64,000 nucleotides of DNA from Sphingomonas tagetis (GCF_024211275.1 NZ_JAMLDX010000002.1:186001-250000), one strand, 5' to 3'. Positions 46,044-54,932 are shown, counted from the first letter of the stretch. Numbers and translations: made by a program. Notes: generated from the sequence alone by a model not told the origin.

Positions 46044-47531
46044 TCACTTCCTCATCTCGTAGCCGGATGGATCATCCTGCGGCAGCGCGCGCGCCGGGGG
46101 CTTGGCCTTCTTCGTTTCGGGCGGTGGCGCATAGGGGTCGAGCGGATTGATCCCGACCGCGCGGTCGGTGCGGCCAAAGCCGAACAGGTCGCCCTCGCTC
46201 GGCGGCATCACGCGGTCGGTCGGCACCGACAGCGTCCCGGCGCTCACCGGCTTCACCAGCCGCGGCGTCACGATGATGACCAGCTCGGTCTCCTGCTTCT
46301 GGAAGCCGGTCGAGCGGAACAGCGCACCCAGGATCGGGATCGAGCCGAGCACGGGGAATTGCCGCACCGTGTCCTGGAAATCGTTGCGCAGCAGCCCGGC
46401 GATCGCGAACGACTGGCCGTCGCGCAGCTCGAGCGTGGTCTTGGCGCGCCGCGTCTGCAGCCCGGGCACCGTCAGCCCGTTGATCTGCACCGACGCCGAA
46501 GGGTCGATCGAACTCACCTCGGGCGCGACCTCGAGGTTGATCACGCCGTCGTCGAGCACGGTCGGGGTGAAAGCGAGGCTGACGCCGAACGGCTTGAACT
46601 CGACGGTGATCGTCGTTGCGCCATTGCCGCTGCCGGTCCCGCCCTGCGCCACCGGCACCGGAAACTCGCCGCCGGCAAGGAACGAGGCGGACTCGCCCGA
46701 CAGCGCGATCAGCGTCGGCTCGGCGAGCGTCGTCACGATGCCCTTGCGCTCGAGCGCGTCCATCGCGGTGACGATACTCAGCGGCCCGAGGCCGTAGCGC
46801 GCTACGCCGACACCGAAGGAGTCGATGATGCCCTGGAGATTGACGATCGGCCGCCCGTTCTGATCGGTCAGCAGCGTCGTCTGCGGCGCGTTCGAGCCGG
46901 TGCCGCCGCGCACGTCCTTGCCCAAAAAGGCGTTGTTGAAGCCGAGCTGCTTGGCCGCGGTGCGGTTCATCTCGGAGAAGCGCACTTCCAGCATCACCTG
47001 CTGCGTCGCGCCGACGCTGAGCAAATTGACGACCTTGTCGCCCGCAAAGGTCGCCGCGATCTGTTTCGCGCGGTCCACGGCCGGGCCGGACGAAACCACG
47101 CCCGACAGCACCACGGAATCGCCCGACGCGCGCACCGAGATCGGCTCGTTCGGCATCAGCTCAGAAAGCTGCCGCCGCAACGAGACGACATCGGGGCCGA
47201 CGGCCACGTCCATCACTGCGATCAGCGTGTTGTTGCGGTCATAGAGTGTGAGGCTGGTCGTGCCCTGTTTCTTGCCGAGCACATAGACCGAGCGGTTGGT
47301 CAGCGGCACGACATCGGCAATGTCGGCATTGCCGATCAGCACCTTGGCGAAGGGCCGGTCGGCGACCACCACCTGACTCTTGTTGACCGGGACCGAGACC
47401 TCGCCGGTGGATGCGGCAGGCGCAGCGGTGATCGCCTGCGCGGCGGCCGGTACGGTCAGCGCCAGCTGCGCGACGCACGCCGCGGCGGCGAGCGTTCCGC
47501 TGAGGCGGAGCATGCGATCAGAACCCGGCAT
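46044..47531 (-). CDS. cpaC: Tad pilus outer-membrane secretin CpaC/RcpA
   Basis: A 495-aa exported protein. After the signal peptide (LALTVPAAAQA) comes the pilus-specific N domain (VPVNKSQVVVADRPFAKVLIGN; ADVVPLTNRSVYVLGKKQGTTSLTLYD) and a BON-like part (SVVLSGVVSSGPAVDRAKQIA). The secretin domain then has VMLEVRFSEMNRTAAKQLGF and the C-terminal signature FPVLGSIPILGALFRSTGFQKQETELVIIVTPRLV. It forms the outer-membrane channel for the Flp pilus. I use the ATG at 47531, preceded by GAGGTGGGG and overlapping cpaB by 14 bases; an ATG at 47513 is also possible. Confidence 0.93.
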   Translation of the reverse strand: MPGSDRMLRLSGTLAAAACVAQLALTVPAAAQAITAAPAASTGEVSVPVNKSQVVVADRPFAKVLIGNADIADVVPLTNRSVYVLGKKQGTTSLTLYDRNNTLIAVMDVAVGPDVVSLRRQLSELMPNEPISVRASGDSVVLSGVVSSGPAVDRAKQIAATFAGDKVVNLLSVGATQQVMLEVRFSEMNRTAAKQLGFNNAFLGKDVRGGTGSNAPQTTLLTDQNGRPIVNLQGIIDSFGVGVARYGLGPLSIVTAMDALERKGIVTTLAEPTLIALSGESASFLAGGEFPVPVAQGGTGSGNGATTITVEFKPFGVSLAFTPTVLDDGVINLEVAPEVSSIDPSASVQINGLTVPGLQTRRAKTTLELRDGQSFAIAGLLRNDFQDTVRQFPVLGSIPILGALFRSTGFQKQETELVIIVTPRLVKPVSAGTLSVPTDRVMPPSEGDLFGFGRTDRAVGINPLDPYAPPPETKKAKPPARALPQDDPSGYEMRK

Positions 47532-48429
47532 AACGCCCCACCTCGTAGCTCTTGTTCTCGGTGCCGCGCACGACCTGGATCTCGCTGCCCAGGGGCGCCG
47601 CCGCGCGTTGACGCGGCGCGGCGGCGCGGGGGGGTGGCGGTGAAGCCGGACCCGAGGGACGGAATGCGACCGGACGCGGCGCACTATAGCCGCCGACGAA
47701 CGCGCCATCGCGCAGATCTTCGACGCTCACCGTCTCGACGGACGGATTGGTGTCGCCGGCGACCGTGCCCAGCACCAGGCTCAGCGTTCCCACCTGCTGG
47801 GCGAGGGCGAGCTTCTGGGAATCGAGCTGAGTCACTTCGAGCGTCGCGGTCTTGCCGATCACCGGCTTGTCGGTGTTGTCGTTGGCGTCCTGATCGATCG
47901 CGATCACGCGGACCTTCTGCAGCAGCACGTCGGTGATCTGGCCGCCGCCGCCGCTCATATCGGCGGGGCTGCGCGTGACCAGCACATCGACGACATCGCC
48001 CGGCAGCACGAAGCCGGCCACGCCCGCGACATCGTTCACGCGCACCGCGGCGGCGCGCATGCCGGGTTTCAGGACGGCGGAAATGGTTGCACGGCCGCCC
48101 TCGCCCGCCAGCTTGGGGCGCAGGATCGGCTCGTCGGTGAGCATCGGGCGCAGCGCCACGCGGGCCTTGCCCATCGGCAGCAGCTGCTCGATCGAATGGA
48201 AGGCGCCGGCCGGGATCGATTCCGCCGGCCAGTCGATCAGCTTGACCTTGTCGGGCGTGATCTGCGCGCCGAAATCGATGGGCACGCGCGCAACGGCGAC
48301 CTTACGGGTGCCCTGCGCGGTTTGCGCCTGTGTCTGCTCGACCCGGCCGAGATAGCTGTTGGCCAGAAAAACCGCGGCCAACCCAATGACCACGGCGATC
48401 GCCAGGATAATGATCGACTGACTACGCAT
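47518..48429 (-). CDS. cpaB: Flp pilus assembly protein CpaB/RcpC
   Basis: A 303-aa protein with an N-terminal membrane helix (SIIILAIAVVIGLAAVFLANSYLG) and the SAF-like beta-clip domain: VAVARVPIDFGAQITPDKVKLIDWP, then GMRAAAVRVNDVAGVAGFVLPGDVVDVLVTR, the CpaB signature. A C-terminal Pro/Ala-rich tail may be disordered. It acts in the periplasm with the secretin. The ATG at 48429 is preferred to the TTG at 48441. It is separated from flp by a hairpin. Confidence 0.93.
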   Translation of the reverse strand: MRSQSIIILAIAVVIGLAAVFLANSYLGRVEQTQAQTAQGTRKVAVARVPIDFGAQITPDKVKLIDWPAESIPAGAFHSIEQLLPMGKARVALRPMLTDEPILRPKLAGEGGRATISAVLKPGMRAAAVRVNDVAGVAGFVLPGDVVDVLVTRSPADMSGGGGQITDVLLQKVRVIAIDQDANDNTDKPVIGKTATLEVTQLDSQKLALAQQVGTLSLVLGTVAGDTNPSVETVSVEDLRDGAFVGGYSAPRPVAFRPSGPASPPPPRAAAPRQRAAAPLGSEIQVVRGTENKSYEVGRYAGF

Positions 48430-48457
48430 TACGCCCCCCAACGCATGGTTAAATGGA

Positions 48458-48477
48458 GGTGCCCCGTATGGGGCACC
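48458..48477 (-). terminator. Hairpin between flp and cpaB, likely attenuator
   Basis: GGTGCCCC (48458-48465) and GGGGCACC (48470-48477) form a perfect 8-bp stem with a GTAT loop, nine bases past the flp stop. Reading leftward it is followed by TCCATTTAACC, so there is only a weak T-rich stretch. It would let part of the transcription stop after flp, or protect the 3' end of a short flp mRNA, giving more pilin than machine. Confidence 0.6.
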
Positions 48478-48486
48478 CCCAGATAA

Positions 48487-48666
48487 TCAGGCGCAGGTGA
48501 CCGCGCCCGGCGCCGCGATGCAGTTCTTGGCGTCGTTCATCGAGTTGCTGATTGCGCCGCCAAGCGCGATCGCCGCCAGCGCAATGCCGGTGCCCACGAT
48601 CGCCAGGATCAGCGCATATTCGGCGGCCGAAGCGCCGCTTTCGTCATTCCAAAGAGCTTTGAACAT
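48487..48666 (-). CDS. flp: Flp/Fap-type major pilin
   Basis: A 59-aa prepilin: MFKALWNDESGASAAEYALI with the Flp processing site (Gly then ASAAEY), a hydrophobic core (LAIVGTGIALAAIALGGAI) and a short C-terminus with a cysteine pair (NCIAAPGAVTCA). The CpaA peptidase encoded in the same operon should remove the leader. GGGGAG eight bases upstream selects this ATG. First gene of the Tad operon. Confidence 0.95.
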   Translation of the reverse strand: MFKALWNDESGASAAEYALILAIVGTGIALAAIALGGAISNSMNDAKNCIAAPGAVTCA

Positions 48667-49120
48667 TTCATAATCTCCCCAACGGGCAAACTGCCCGATC
48701 TTCAAACGGCTGGATCGCTGCGGTTCAGTCGGAACCGCGATGTCAGGTCAGCTTCCCCCGCCGACCAGCACGCCATCACATCCGCTGAGACGACTACCTG
48801 CCTGTTGGGATACCAAGTCAATAATTAAAAATTAACGAGTTTTAACAAGCACTTATCGCGAAGTTTTGTTAACCAATTTCATTTTATTGTGTTTTTACAA
48901 TAGGTTAAATCGTTTCACGGCCGTTATAAGGGGACACTCGTTACAAGCGTTTCTTGGTTAAAACTGTACCTCGGCACAACAATCCGTCGCGCGTTATAAC
49001 GAACGATATATATCTTTACTCCAGTCGATAGACGTATCGTTACCCGGAACATTCGGTTAACTTCACCCTGAACTATCGTTGTTCCAGTTTTCGACTGATT
49101 CGCATGGGGGAGAATCGGGG
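48667..49120. promoter_or_regulatory. AT-rich regulatory region between flp and the divergent membrane-protein gene
   Basis: This is the longest noncoding stretch in the Tad area and clearly AT-rich from 48810. It holds six TTAA words between 48825 and 49060 (for example TTAACGAGTTTTAA at 48832-48845), several in a GGTTAA context. AACGATA at 49002-49008 is repeated inversely as TATCGTT at 49035-49041 and 49074-49080. It must contain the flp promoter leftward and that of the 49121 gene rightward. No exact -35/-10 pair can be assigned with confidence. Confidence 0.5.
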
Positions 49121-50608
49121 TTGGGCGGTACGGAACGGCCCGAGTCGCGCGCCGTCTCAGGCGACCTTCTGCTCCTCATTCTGGCGCCGCTGACCGTCTT
49201 CGCCTTTGCCTTGTTCATGCCCAAGGCGCTGGGCGACGGCGACACCGGCTGGCACATCGGCGCGGGCGCGTGGATCGTCGAGCATCTCCAGGTCCCGCGC
49301 ACCGACCCCTTTTCGTTCAGCGCCGCCGGGCGCGAATGGATGGCGCATGAGTGGCTGAGCGAGATCGCGATGTTCGCCGCGTGGCAGTTCGCCGGATGGC
49401 GCGGCGTGATGCTGCTGTTCGCGAGCGCCGCCGGCCTGCTCTACTTCATGCTCGCCGCGCATCTGCGCAAATGGATGCCGCCCGCCGCGGCGGCGCTGGT
49501 GCTGGTCTATGTCACCATCGCCGTGCTGCCATCCTATCTCGCCCGGCCACACATGTTCGCGCTGCCGATGCTGGCGGGCTGGATGCTGCTGATGATCCGC
49601 GCGCGCGAGCGCGGCGCCGCGCCCTCACCCTGGCTGGGGCTGCTGATGCTGGTGTGGGTCAACGCCCATGCCAGCTTCATCGTCGGTATCGCGATCGCCG
49701 GTGCGTTCGGGCTGGAGTCGCTGATCGAGGCGGAGCGCGAGCGGCGATGGCAGGTCGTGCGCGGCTGGGGGCTGTTCGGCGCGATCCTGCTGGTGGCCGG
49801 GCTGTGCAATCCGGCGGGCTTCCACGCCTATGAATATCCCTTCTACGTCAGCCGGCTCGAGCTGCTGAAATATATCAACGAGTGGAATCCCGCCTCGTTC
49901 GGCGAGATTGGCGGGTTCGAGGTGATCCTGCTCTCTTCACTGTTCTTCCTGCTCTATCGCCCGACCCGCGTGCCCGTCGTCCGGCTGCTGATGCTGCTCG
50001 GCTTCCTGCATCTCGCACTCGATCATATCCGCCAGCTGCCAGTGCTGGTCGTGCTCGGCGCGATCCTGCTCGCCGAGCCGGTCGGCCGGGCGTGGAGCGA
50101 CGGCGCGCCGCGGCCCCGTCCGCCGGTCGAGGCGCGGCATGCGGAGCTGAGGCCGCTGCTCGCGGTGGCGCTGCTGCTGCTCGCCGGCCTGGCCGTGGCG
50201 CGGCTGGCGCTGCCCTTCGAGCGGCCCGACAGCCGCGGCGTGCCGCAGGCGGCGTTGCGCGCGGTGCCGGCCGAACTGCGCGGGCAGCCGGTGTTCAACG
50301 AATACAGCTTCGGCGGCTTGCTGGTGCTGGAGGGCATCCGTCCGTTCATCGACGGCCGCTCCGACATGTATGGCGATGCCTTCACCGCCGATTATTTCGA
50401 GATCTCACGGGGCGACATGACGCGCTGGCGCCGCGCCGATGCGCGCTGGAACTTCGGATGGACGATCATGCGACCCGACGATCTGCTCGTCGCGAAGCTC
50501 GACCGCGAACCCGGCTGGCGCCGCCTCTATGCCGACAAATGGGCGGTGGTGCATGTCGCCGACAAGCGGCGCGATCCGCTCAATCCGGCACGCGGCAGCG
50601 GTAAGTGA
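49121..50608 (+). CDS. Polytopic membrane protein, GT-C glycosyltransferase-like, function unknown
   Basis: A protein of about 495 aa with eight to ten hydrophobic helices. The early periplasmic loop contains GDGDTGWHIGAGAWIVEH and RTDPFSFSAAGREWMAHEWLSE, a pattern seen in GT-C-like integral membrane proteins (Asp-rich first loop, His later). The soluble C-terminus has VFNEYSFGGLLVLEGI and RPFIDGRSDMYGDAF. GT-C enzymes move sugars from lipid carriers, so pilin or surface glycosylation is possible, but no sugar-donor signature is certain. Start uncertain: no ATG fits the frame. GGAG eight bases before the TTG at 49121 is the best choice, and a TTG at 49079 is the alternative. Confidence 0.65.
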   Translation: MGGTERPESRAVSGDLLLLILAPLTVFAFALFMPKALGDGDTGWHIGAGAWIVEHLQVPRTDPFSFSAAGREWMAHEWLSEIAMFAAWQFAGWRGVMLLFASAAGLLYFMLAAHLRKWMPPAAAALVLVYVTIAVLPSYLARPHMFALPMLAGWMLLMIRARERGAAPSPWLGLLMLVWVNAHASFIVGIAIAGAFGLESLIEAERERRWQVVRGWGLFGAILLVAGLCNPAGFHAYEYPFYVSRLELLKYINEWNPASFGEIGGFEVILLSSLFFLLYRPTRVPVVRLLMLLGFLHLALDHIRQLPVLVVLGAILLAEPVGRAWSDGAPRPRPPVEARHAELRPLLAVALLLLAGLAVARLALPFERPDSRGVPQAALRAVPAELRGQPVFNEYSFGGLLVLEGIRPFIDGRSDMYGDAFTADYFEISRGDMTRWRRADARWNFGWTIMRPDDLLVAKLDREPGWRRLYADKWAVVHVADKRRDPLNPARGSGK

Positions 50609-51377
50609 GGTTTACCCGCCTCGACAGGATCAGATAGGGCAGCCAGATCGCCATGCTGATCAGCACCTTCTTCAGATTGCCCTCCAGCAGCCCGCTCAGC
50701 GACCCGGCGACGGCCGGCGGCAGATCGCCCAGCGCGCCCATGCTGCGCGCAATGCCGATCTGCAGCAGCAGGTCGATGCCCCATGCCGCAAGCAGGAAGC
50801 GCGGGAAGCTCGGCACATGACGCAGCGCGAGCACCGCCGCGAACGCGTACATGCTGGTCATCAGCACGACGTCGAGCAGCATCAGCTGCCGCAGCACCGC
50901 GAACCACAGCGGCGCATCGGCGGGAAGCGCCGGAATCGCGGTCATGAACTCCATGGTCCGCAGCGGGATGTTGAGCAGGATGCCGATCACCAGCGAGGCC
51001 ATGAAGCCGCTCGCGCCGAACAGCGGCAGCGCGCGCGCCGCCACGGCGTCGACATCGCGCCAGCGCCCGAACCGGCTCAGCCTCAGCTCGGGCTGCGCGT
51101 GCAGCACGCCCTTGGGAAACCAGCGCACGCCGAGGAACACGGTCACCACCGGCGCCATGATCAGCAGCGTGTAGGACAAAAGGTTCGGCACCACAGCAGC
51201 GGGATCGTGCCCGCCGAACGCGATGCGCAACCCGCTGGCGAACGCCGCCGCCGCGACCCACCACAGGCCCAGCATGCGAAGGTCCACTTCGAGCCGGCAG
51301 ATCAGCGCCACGCTGCGTGCATTCAGGCGGTGGCGCAGCTGTTTCATGTTCGACACCATGTCATGTTCGCCCGTCAT
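50580..51377 (-). CDS. DUF2569-like membrane protein
   Basis: A 265-aa protein with about five hydrophobic helices (LGLWWVAAAAFASGLRIAF; LLSYTLLIMAPVVTVFLGV; ASLVIGILLNIPL; LLDVVLMTSMYAFAAVLAL). The C-terminal end KVLISMAIWLPYLILSRRVNLTYRCR matches the closing helix-plus-RV-x-x-TF pattern of DUF2569 proteins. The function of the family is unknown. It is convergent with the preceding membrane protein gene (29-base overlap) and divergent from the histidine kinase gene. Confidence 0.65.
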   Translation of the reverse strand: MTGEHDMVSNMKQLRHRLNARSVALICRLEVDLRMLGLWWVAAAAFASGLRIAFGGHDPAAVVPNLLSYTLLIMAPVVTVFLGVRWFPKGVLHAQPELRLSRFGRWRDVDAVAARALPLFGASGFMASLVIGILLNIPLRTMEFMTAIPALPADAPLWFAVLRQLMLLDVVLMTSMYAFAAVLALRHVPSFPRFLLAAWGIDLLLQIGIARSMGALGDLPPAVAGSLSGLLEGNLKKVLISMAIWLPYLILSRRVNLTYRCRVPD

Positions 51378-51453
51378 TTCGCAACCGGTCTAGACGAGCG
51401 ATCTTCCCGGATGGTTAACTTGTCCCTGTCGGGGACGTTTCGAGGTCAAAGTC

Positions 51454-53211
51454 ATGAGCGCGCGTGAAGTTCCGGACGAGGCGCAGGCGGACGTCGGCGC
51501 GCGCGTCGGTCCACCGGCCGGCCGGAGCAGCATCCGGCGCGTGTTCGACCGCGCGTTCGACGGTGCCGACGGCGGCCGCGCGATCGTCGTGCTCACGCGC
51601 CTGCTGCTCGTCCTGATCGCGCTGCCGCTCGCCTGGCGCTTTCACGAAGGCGCCGACCGGTGGCAGCTGATCACCGAAGCCGCGCTGACCGTCTATGGGT
51701 CGATCGCACTGGCGTTCGTGCTGGCGCATCTCTTCATGTGGCTGGTCGATCAGCGGCTGCGCATGCTCGCGGCGACGCTCGACGTGCTGATGTGCGGCGC
51801 GATGCTGGTGCTCTGCGCGACATCGCCGACCCTGTATCTTCCATTCGTCTGGTTCGCGCTCGCCTCTGCGCCGTCGCGCCGTTCGCTGCTGGTCCGGCTG
51901 CTCCTGCTCGACCTGCTGATCCTGCTGGCCAGCCTGAGCGCGTTGACCGGCCTGCCGGGCGCGACCGGCGACGCAGTCTGGCTCCAGTTCGGGCTGGTCA
52001 ATCTCGCCGCGATGATGCTGCTCGGCCGCTGGACCGCCGCCGCGCGGGCGGACGAGGAACCGGCCGAGGACGAGAGCTGGTCGGCCGATGTCGACGATCC
52101 GCGGCTGGTGCCGCTCGATCTGCTGGCGGCAGAGCTGACGCGCCACGTCGATGCGCCGCAGGTGCTGTTCGTCTGGCGGACGGCGGATGACGGCCCGGCG
52201 CATGTGATCCGCGCCGATCAGGACCGTCTCGTCCGGGTCGAGCTCACCGCCGCGCAGACCGAAACGCTGATCCCGTCCGGCTGGAGCGAGCAGGCGTTTC
52301 TGTTCGATCCGGCCGAAGGCGCGGCGTTGCTGCGCGACTGGCGCGGCTTCGTTCGGCGCGCAAAGGGTCCGATGCCCCAGCTGCCGGCGGAACTCCCGTT
52401 CGCAGGCGAACCGATGTGCGGGGTGCCGATCCAGGCGGGCGAGATGCAGGGCCATGCGATCCTGCTCGGCGTCGGCCGGCCGTCGGGGACATTGCTCGAG
52501 GCGGCGGCGCGCACCGGCGACGCGATGAACGCCGCGCTCGCCCGCCAGCAGGTGCTGGGGCGCTGGTTCGAGCGCGCGCAATCCTCGGCGCGCGCCGCGA
52601 TGAGTCGCGACCTGCACGATGGCATCACCCAGACGCTCGCCGGGCTGCGCCTCAAGCTCAGCGCGCTGCGAGGCCGGCTCGACGGCGACGGCGGCGAGAT
52701 CGGCGCCGAGCTGGAAGAGATCGTGTCGATCATCGCCGCCGAGCAGGTCAATCTGCGCGCGCTGATGGTCGCGCGGCAGACCGGCGGCAAGGACAGCGTC
52801 GATCTGGTCGCGCTGATCGCCCGGCGGCTGGAACTGTTGTCGCGCCAGTGGCAGGTGACCTGCCGGCTCGATCCGCAAGGCGCGACCGAGCTGCCGGTGT
52901 CGGTCAATCTCTCGATGGAGCTCGAGCTGCTGATCCGCGAGGCGATCTCGAACGCGGTCCGCTATGCCGGTGCCGGGCGCTTCGTCGTCAGCATGGCGAC
53001 GCGGGACGACCGGCTGTTCCTCAGCATCAAGACCGACGGGCGGCCGCCCGATCCGGCCGCCGCCGCCGATGGCGACGAGCGTATCGCCTCGCGCTCGCTC
53101 GAGCGCCGCATCGTCATGCTCGGCGGCACCGCCTATGAGGAAGCGATCAGCGCGGGCACGCTGCTCGCGATCCGTCTGCCGATCGAAAAGCGCGCATTGC
53201 CCGAGGCCTGA
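51454..53211 (+). CDS. Membrane sensor histidine kinase, HisKA_3 (NarL-partner) type
   Basis: A 585-aa sensor. An N-terminal domain has about six hydrophobic helices (LTRLLLVLIALPLAWRF through NLAAMMLLGRW), followed by a GAF-like linker region. The dimerisation/phosphoacceptor motif is SRDLHDGITQTLAGLRLKL (His388) and the ATPase N box is REAISNAVRYAGA. The G-box region is degenerate (SIKTDGRPPDPAAA in place of a clear DNGxG), then SLERRIVMLGGTAYEE. HisKA_3 kinases phosphorylate NarL/LuxR-type regulators; the nearest is the regulator at 62768. No response regulator gene is adjacent, so it is an orphan by position. Confidence 0.85.
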   Translation: MSAREVPDEAQADVGARVGPPAGRSSIRRVFDRAFDGADGGRAIVVLTRLLLVLIALPLAWRFHEGADRWQLITEAALTVYGSIALAFVLAHLFMWLVDQRLRMLAATLDVLMCGAMLVLCATSPTLYLPFVWFALASAPSRRSLLVRLLLLDLLILLASLSALTGLPGATGDAVWLQFGLVNLAAMMLLGRWTAAARADEEPAEDESWSADVDDPRLVPLDLLAAELTRHVDAPQVLFVWRTADDGPAHVIRADQDRLVRVELTAAQTETLIPSGWSEQAFLFDPAEGAALLRDWRGFVRRAKGPMPQLPAELPFAGEPMCGVPIQAGEMQGHAILLGVGRPSGTLLEAAARTGDAMNAALARQQVLGRWFERAQSSARAAMSRDLHDGITQTLAGLRLKLSALRGRLDGDGGEIGAELEEIVSIIAAEQVNLRALMVARQTGGKDSVDLVALIARRLELLSRQWQVTCRLDPQGATELPVSVNLSMELELLIREAISNAVRYAGAGRFVVSMATRDDRLFLSIKTDGRPPDPAAAADGDERIASRSLERRIVMLGGTAYEEAISAGTLLAIRLPIEKRALPEA

Positions 53212-53416
53212 CCGGCCGATCACCGCGAAGAAAAATGCACAGTTCGGCCGCAACCGGAGCGGCGAGCTTGCGAACAGTATCGGCTAAAGCATTGCCCAGC
53301 CGCGATTGTCGGGTTTTCGCACGTTTCAGAAGTAAATCCGGCATTTACCAGCCAGAGAAACCAATACTGAAAACGTCTCACCTAGTGTCGACCCTGCAAT
53401 TAATTCGGAGTCGAAC

Positions 53417-53854
53417 ATGGTTCGGGCGATCAAGACCGGCGCGCTGGCCGCAGCCGCACTAAGCAGTTTCGTTGCCGTCAACGCTTCGGCGAACAGCCCC
53501 GTGCTGAACGTCGGGTCGGGCCGGTTCACGCTGACGATCACGGGCTTCGTGCCCGTCATCTGCCGCGCGAATGTCGGTGCCACGTCGGTTCCGGCAGCGG
53601 CGGGCGAAGTCTCGCTCGGTACGCTGGAAGAGTTCTGTAACAATCCCAACGGCTACGAAATCTACGCGGATCACTCCGCCGCGCTGGCCGAGGGCAGCCT
53701 GATCGTCGCCGGCCAGAAGGTCGAGCTGTCGGACAGCGGATCGACCCTCATCCGCAAGACGGACCGCGCCGGCATCGCCAATAGCGGCGTCACGCTGGAA
53801 GTGCCGCAGGGCGTCAGCTCGGCGCAGATCTCGTTCCGGATCGTCCCGCTCTGA
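53417..53854 (+). CDS. Small secreted protein, likely an extra fimbrial subunit-like protein
   Basis: A 145-aa exported protein (signal peptide ending AVNASANS). The mature part has a cysteine pair spaced like the subunits of the neighbouring pilus (FVPVICRANVGA and LEEFCNNPNGYEIYADHS) and a beta-rich end (VTLEVPQGVSSAQISFRIVPL). It resembles a short spore-coat-U-like subunit but lacks the usual C-terminal donor-strand pattern, so it may be a secreted regulator or capping subunit. It is transcribed convergently with the tip-adhesin gene (two bases between the stops). An AT-rich promoter-like stretch lies at 53340-53410. Confidence 0.6.
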   Translation: MVRAIKTGALAAAALSSFVAVNASANSPVLNVGSGRFTLTITGFVPVICRANVGATSVPAAAGEVSLGTLEEFCNNPNGYEIYADHSAALAEGSLIVAGQKVELSDSGSTLIRKTDRAGIANSGVTLEVPQGVSSAQISFRIVPL

Positions 53855-53856
53855 TC

Positions 53857-54930
53857 CTACAGCGCCGGTAAGGCGATGGCCGGACAGTCCTGGGGTCCCA
53901 CCGCGTTCGCTGTCAGCAGCGGCGTGACGGTGACCACCAGGACTTCGCCGTAATTTGGCGATGTCAGCTTGGCCTGGCCGCCTTCCAGCAAGGTCGCGGC
54001 GATCGGCAGATTGTCGGATCCGATCGCAAGGCCGGCCCGCTGGCAGATCACCGGCGTGAAGACCGGGCTCGCCGTGGTCTTCGTCTGGCCGAGGAAGCGG
54101 ACCTTATATTGCAGCGACTGGTTCGCGACCGCGAAATTGCCCCCCGGATAGGTCAGTCGATAGCTCTGCGGCGAGGCCAGCTCGACCTTGTACGGCCCGG
54201 AACTCTCGACGCGGATATAATTGGTGAGCGGGGTCGTGTAAGTCCCCGGAGCGCCCAGCACGTCGGGCGTGCTCTTGTCGCCGACGTCGCCGAAGTTGAG
54301 CGCGGTTCCGGCATAGGATGCGCGCAGCCCGCTCAGCACGGTGACGTTCACCGTGATCGCGTTGCTATAGGTGCCGGTCTCGGTGAACGGGCCGCCATTG
54401 CCGGTGCCTGAGCAGGAATAGGCGATGTCGAACGGCAGGGTGGCGCCGGCGCTGAGGTCGAGCTGAGCCGGCAGCTCGAGCCGGACGTTCAGCGTGAACA
54501 GATCCGAGGCGGCATTGTTGCCGGTGAACGTCCAGCGAAACAGCCCCGCCGGGGGCGAACCCGAACCCGGTGGGTTCAGGGCCGGCGGCGTCTCGTCGCT
54601 GCCAAAGAAAATGTCCTGGTTGAAGCCGGAGCCGCTGCCCGATCCGACCGCCGAAAGCGGCGTGATATGCGTCCCGTTCAGCGCGGTGTTGTTGCTCTTG
54701 ATGTAAAAGTCGATCACCGCCGACTTGGAGCCGTTGGGACCGTTGATGCGCGACAGCTGAAGGTTCGAGACGATCGCGTTGAACGAGGTGGGGCTGAACG
54801 GATCATATTGCACCGTCGCGACGCCGCCTGAAACGGTGGTGAGGCCGCAGCGCTGCTGCGCCATCGCCTGTCCGCCCGTAAGCACGCCCGCCAGCGCGGC
54901 GAGGATGAGTCCAAATTTACCGAAGCGCAT
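53857..54930 (-). CDS. Candidate two-domain tip adhesin of the archaic chaperone-usher pilus
   Basis: A 357-aa exported protein (signal peptide ending GQAMAQQ). Its size is about twice that of the neighbouring subunits: a first domain of about 170 residues (VATVQYDPFSPTSFNAIVSNLQLSR), then a second with LNFGDVGDKSTPDV and a final strand pattern. This suits an N-terminal receptor-binding domain plus a pilin domain, like CsuE. It is the last gene, after the usher. I use the ATG at 54930, nine bases after AGGA; a GTG at 54936 overlaps the usher stop. Confidence 0.7.
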   Translation of the reverse strand: MRFGKFGLILAALAGVLTGGQAMAQQRCGLTTVSGGVATVQYDPFSPTSFNAIVSNLQLSRINGPNGSKSAVIDFYIKSNNTALNGTHITPLSAVGSGSGSGFNQDIFFGSDETPPALNPPGSGSPPAGLFRWTFTGNNAASDLFTLNVRLELPAQLDLSAGATLPFDIAYSCSGTGNGGPFTETGTYSNAITVNVTVLSGLRASYAGTALNFGDVGDKSTPDVLGAPGTYTTPLTNYIRVESSGPYKVELASPQSYRLTYPGGNFAVANQSLQYKVRFLGQTKTTASPVFTPVICQRAGLAIGSDNLPIAATLLEGGQAKLTSPNYGEVLVVTVTPLLTANAVGPQDCPAIALPAL

Positions 54931-54932
54931 GG

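Noticed and set aside
48832..48845. Exact CtrA site TTAA-N7-TTAA upstream of flp
   Set aside because: The spacing here is six, not seven; kept only as a weak candidate.
51415..53253. 612-codon frame antisense to the histidine kinase
   Set aside because: The kinase H and N boxes are clear on the sense strand; the antisense product has no recognisable domain.
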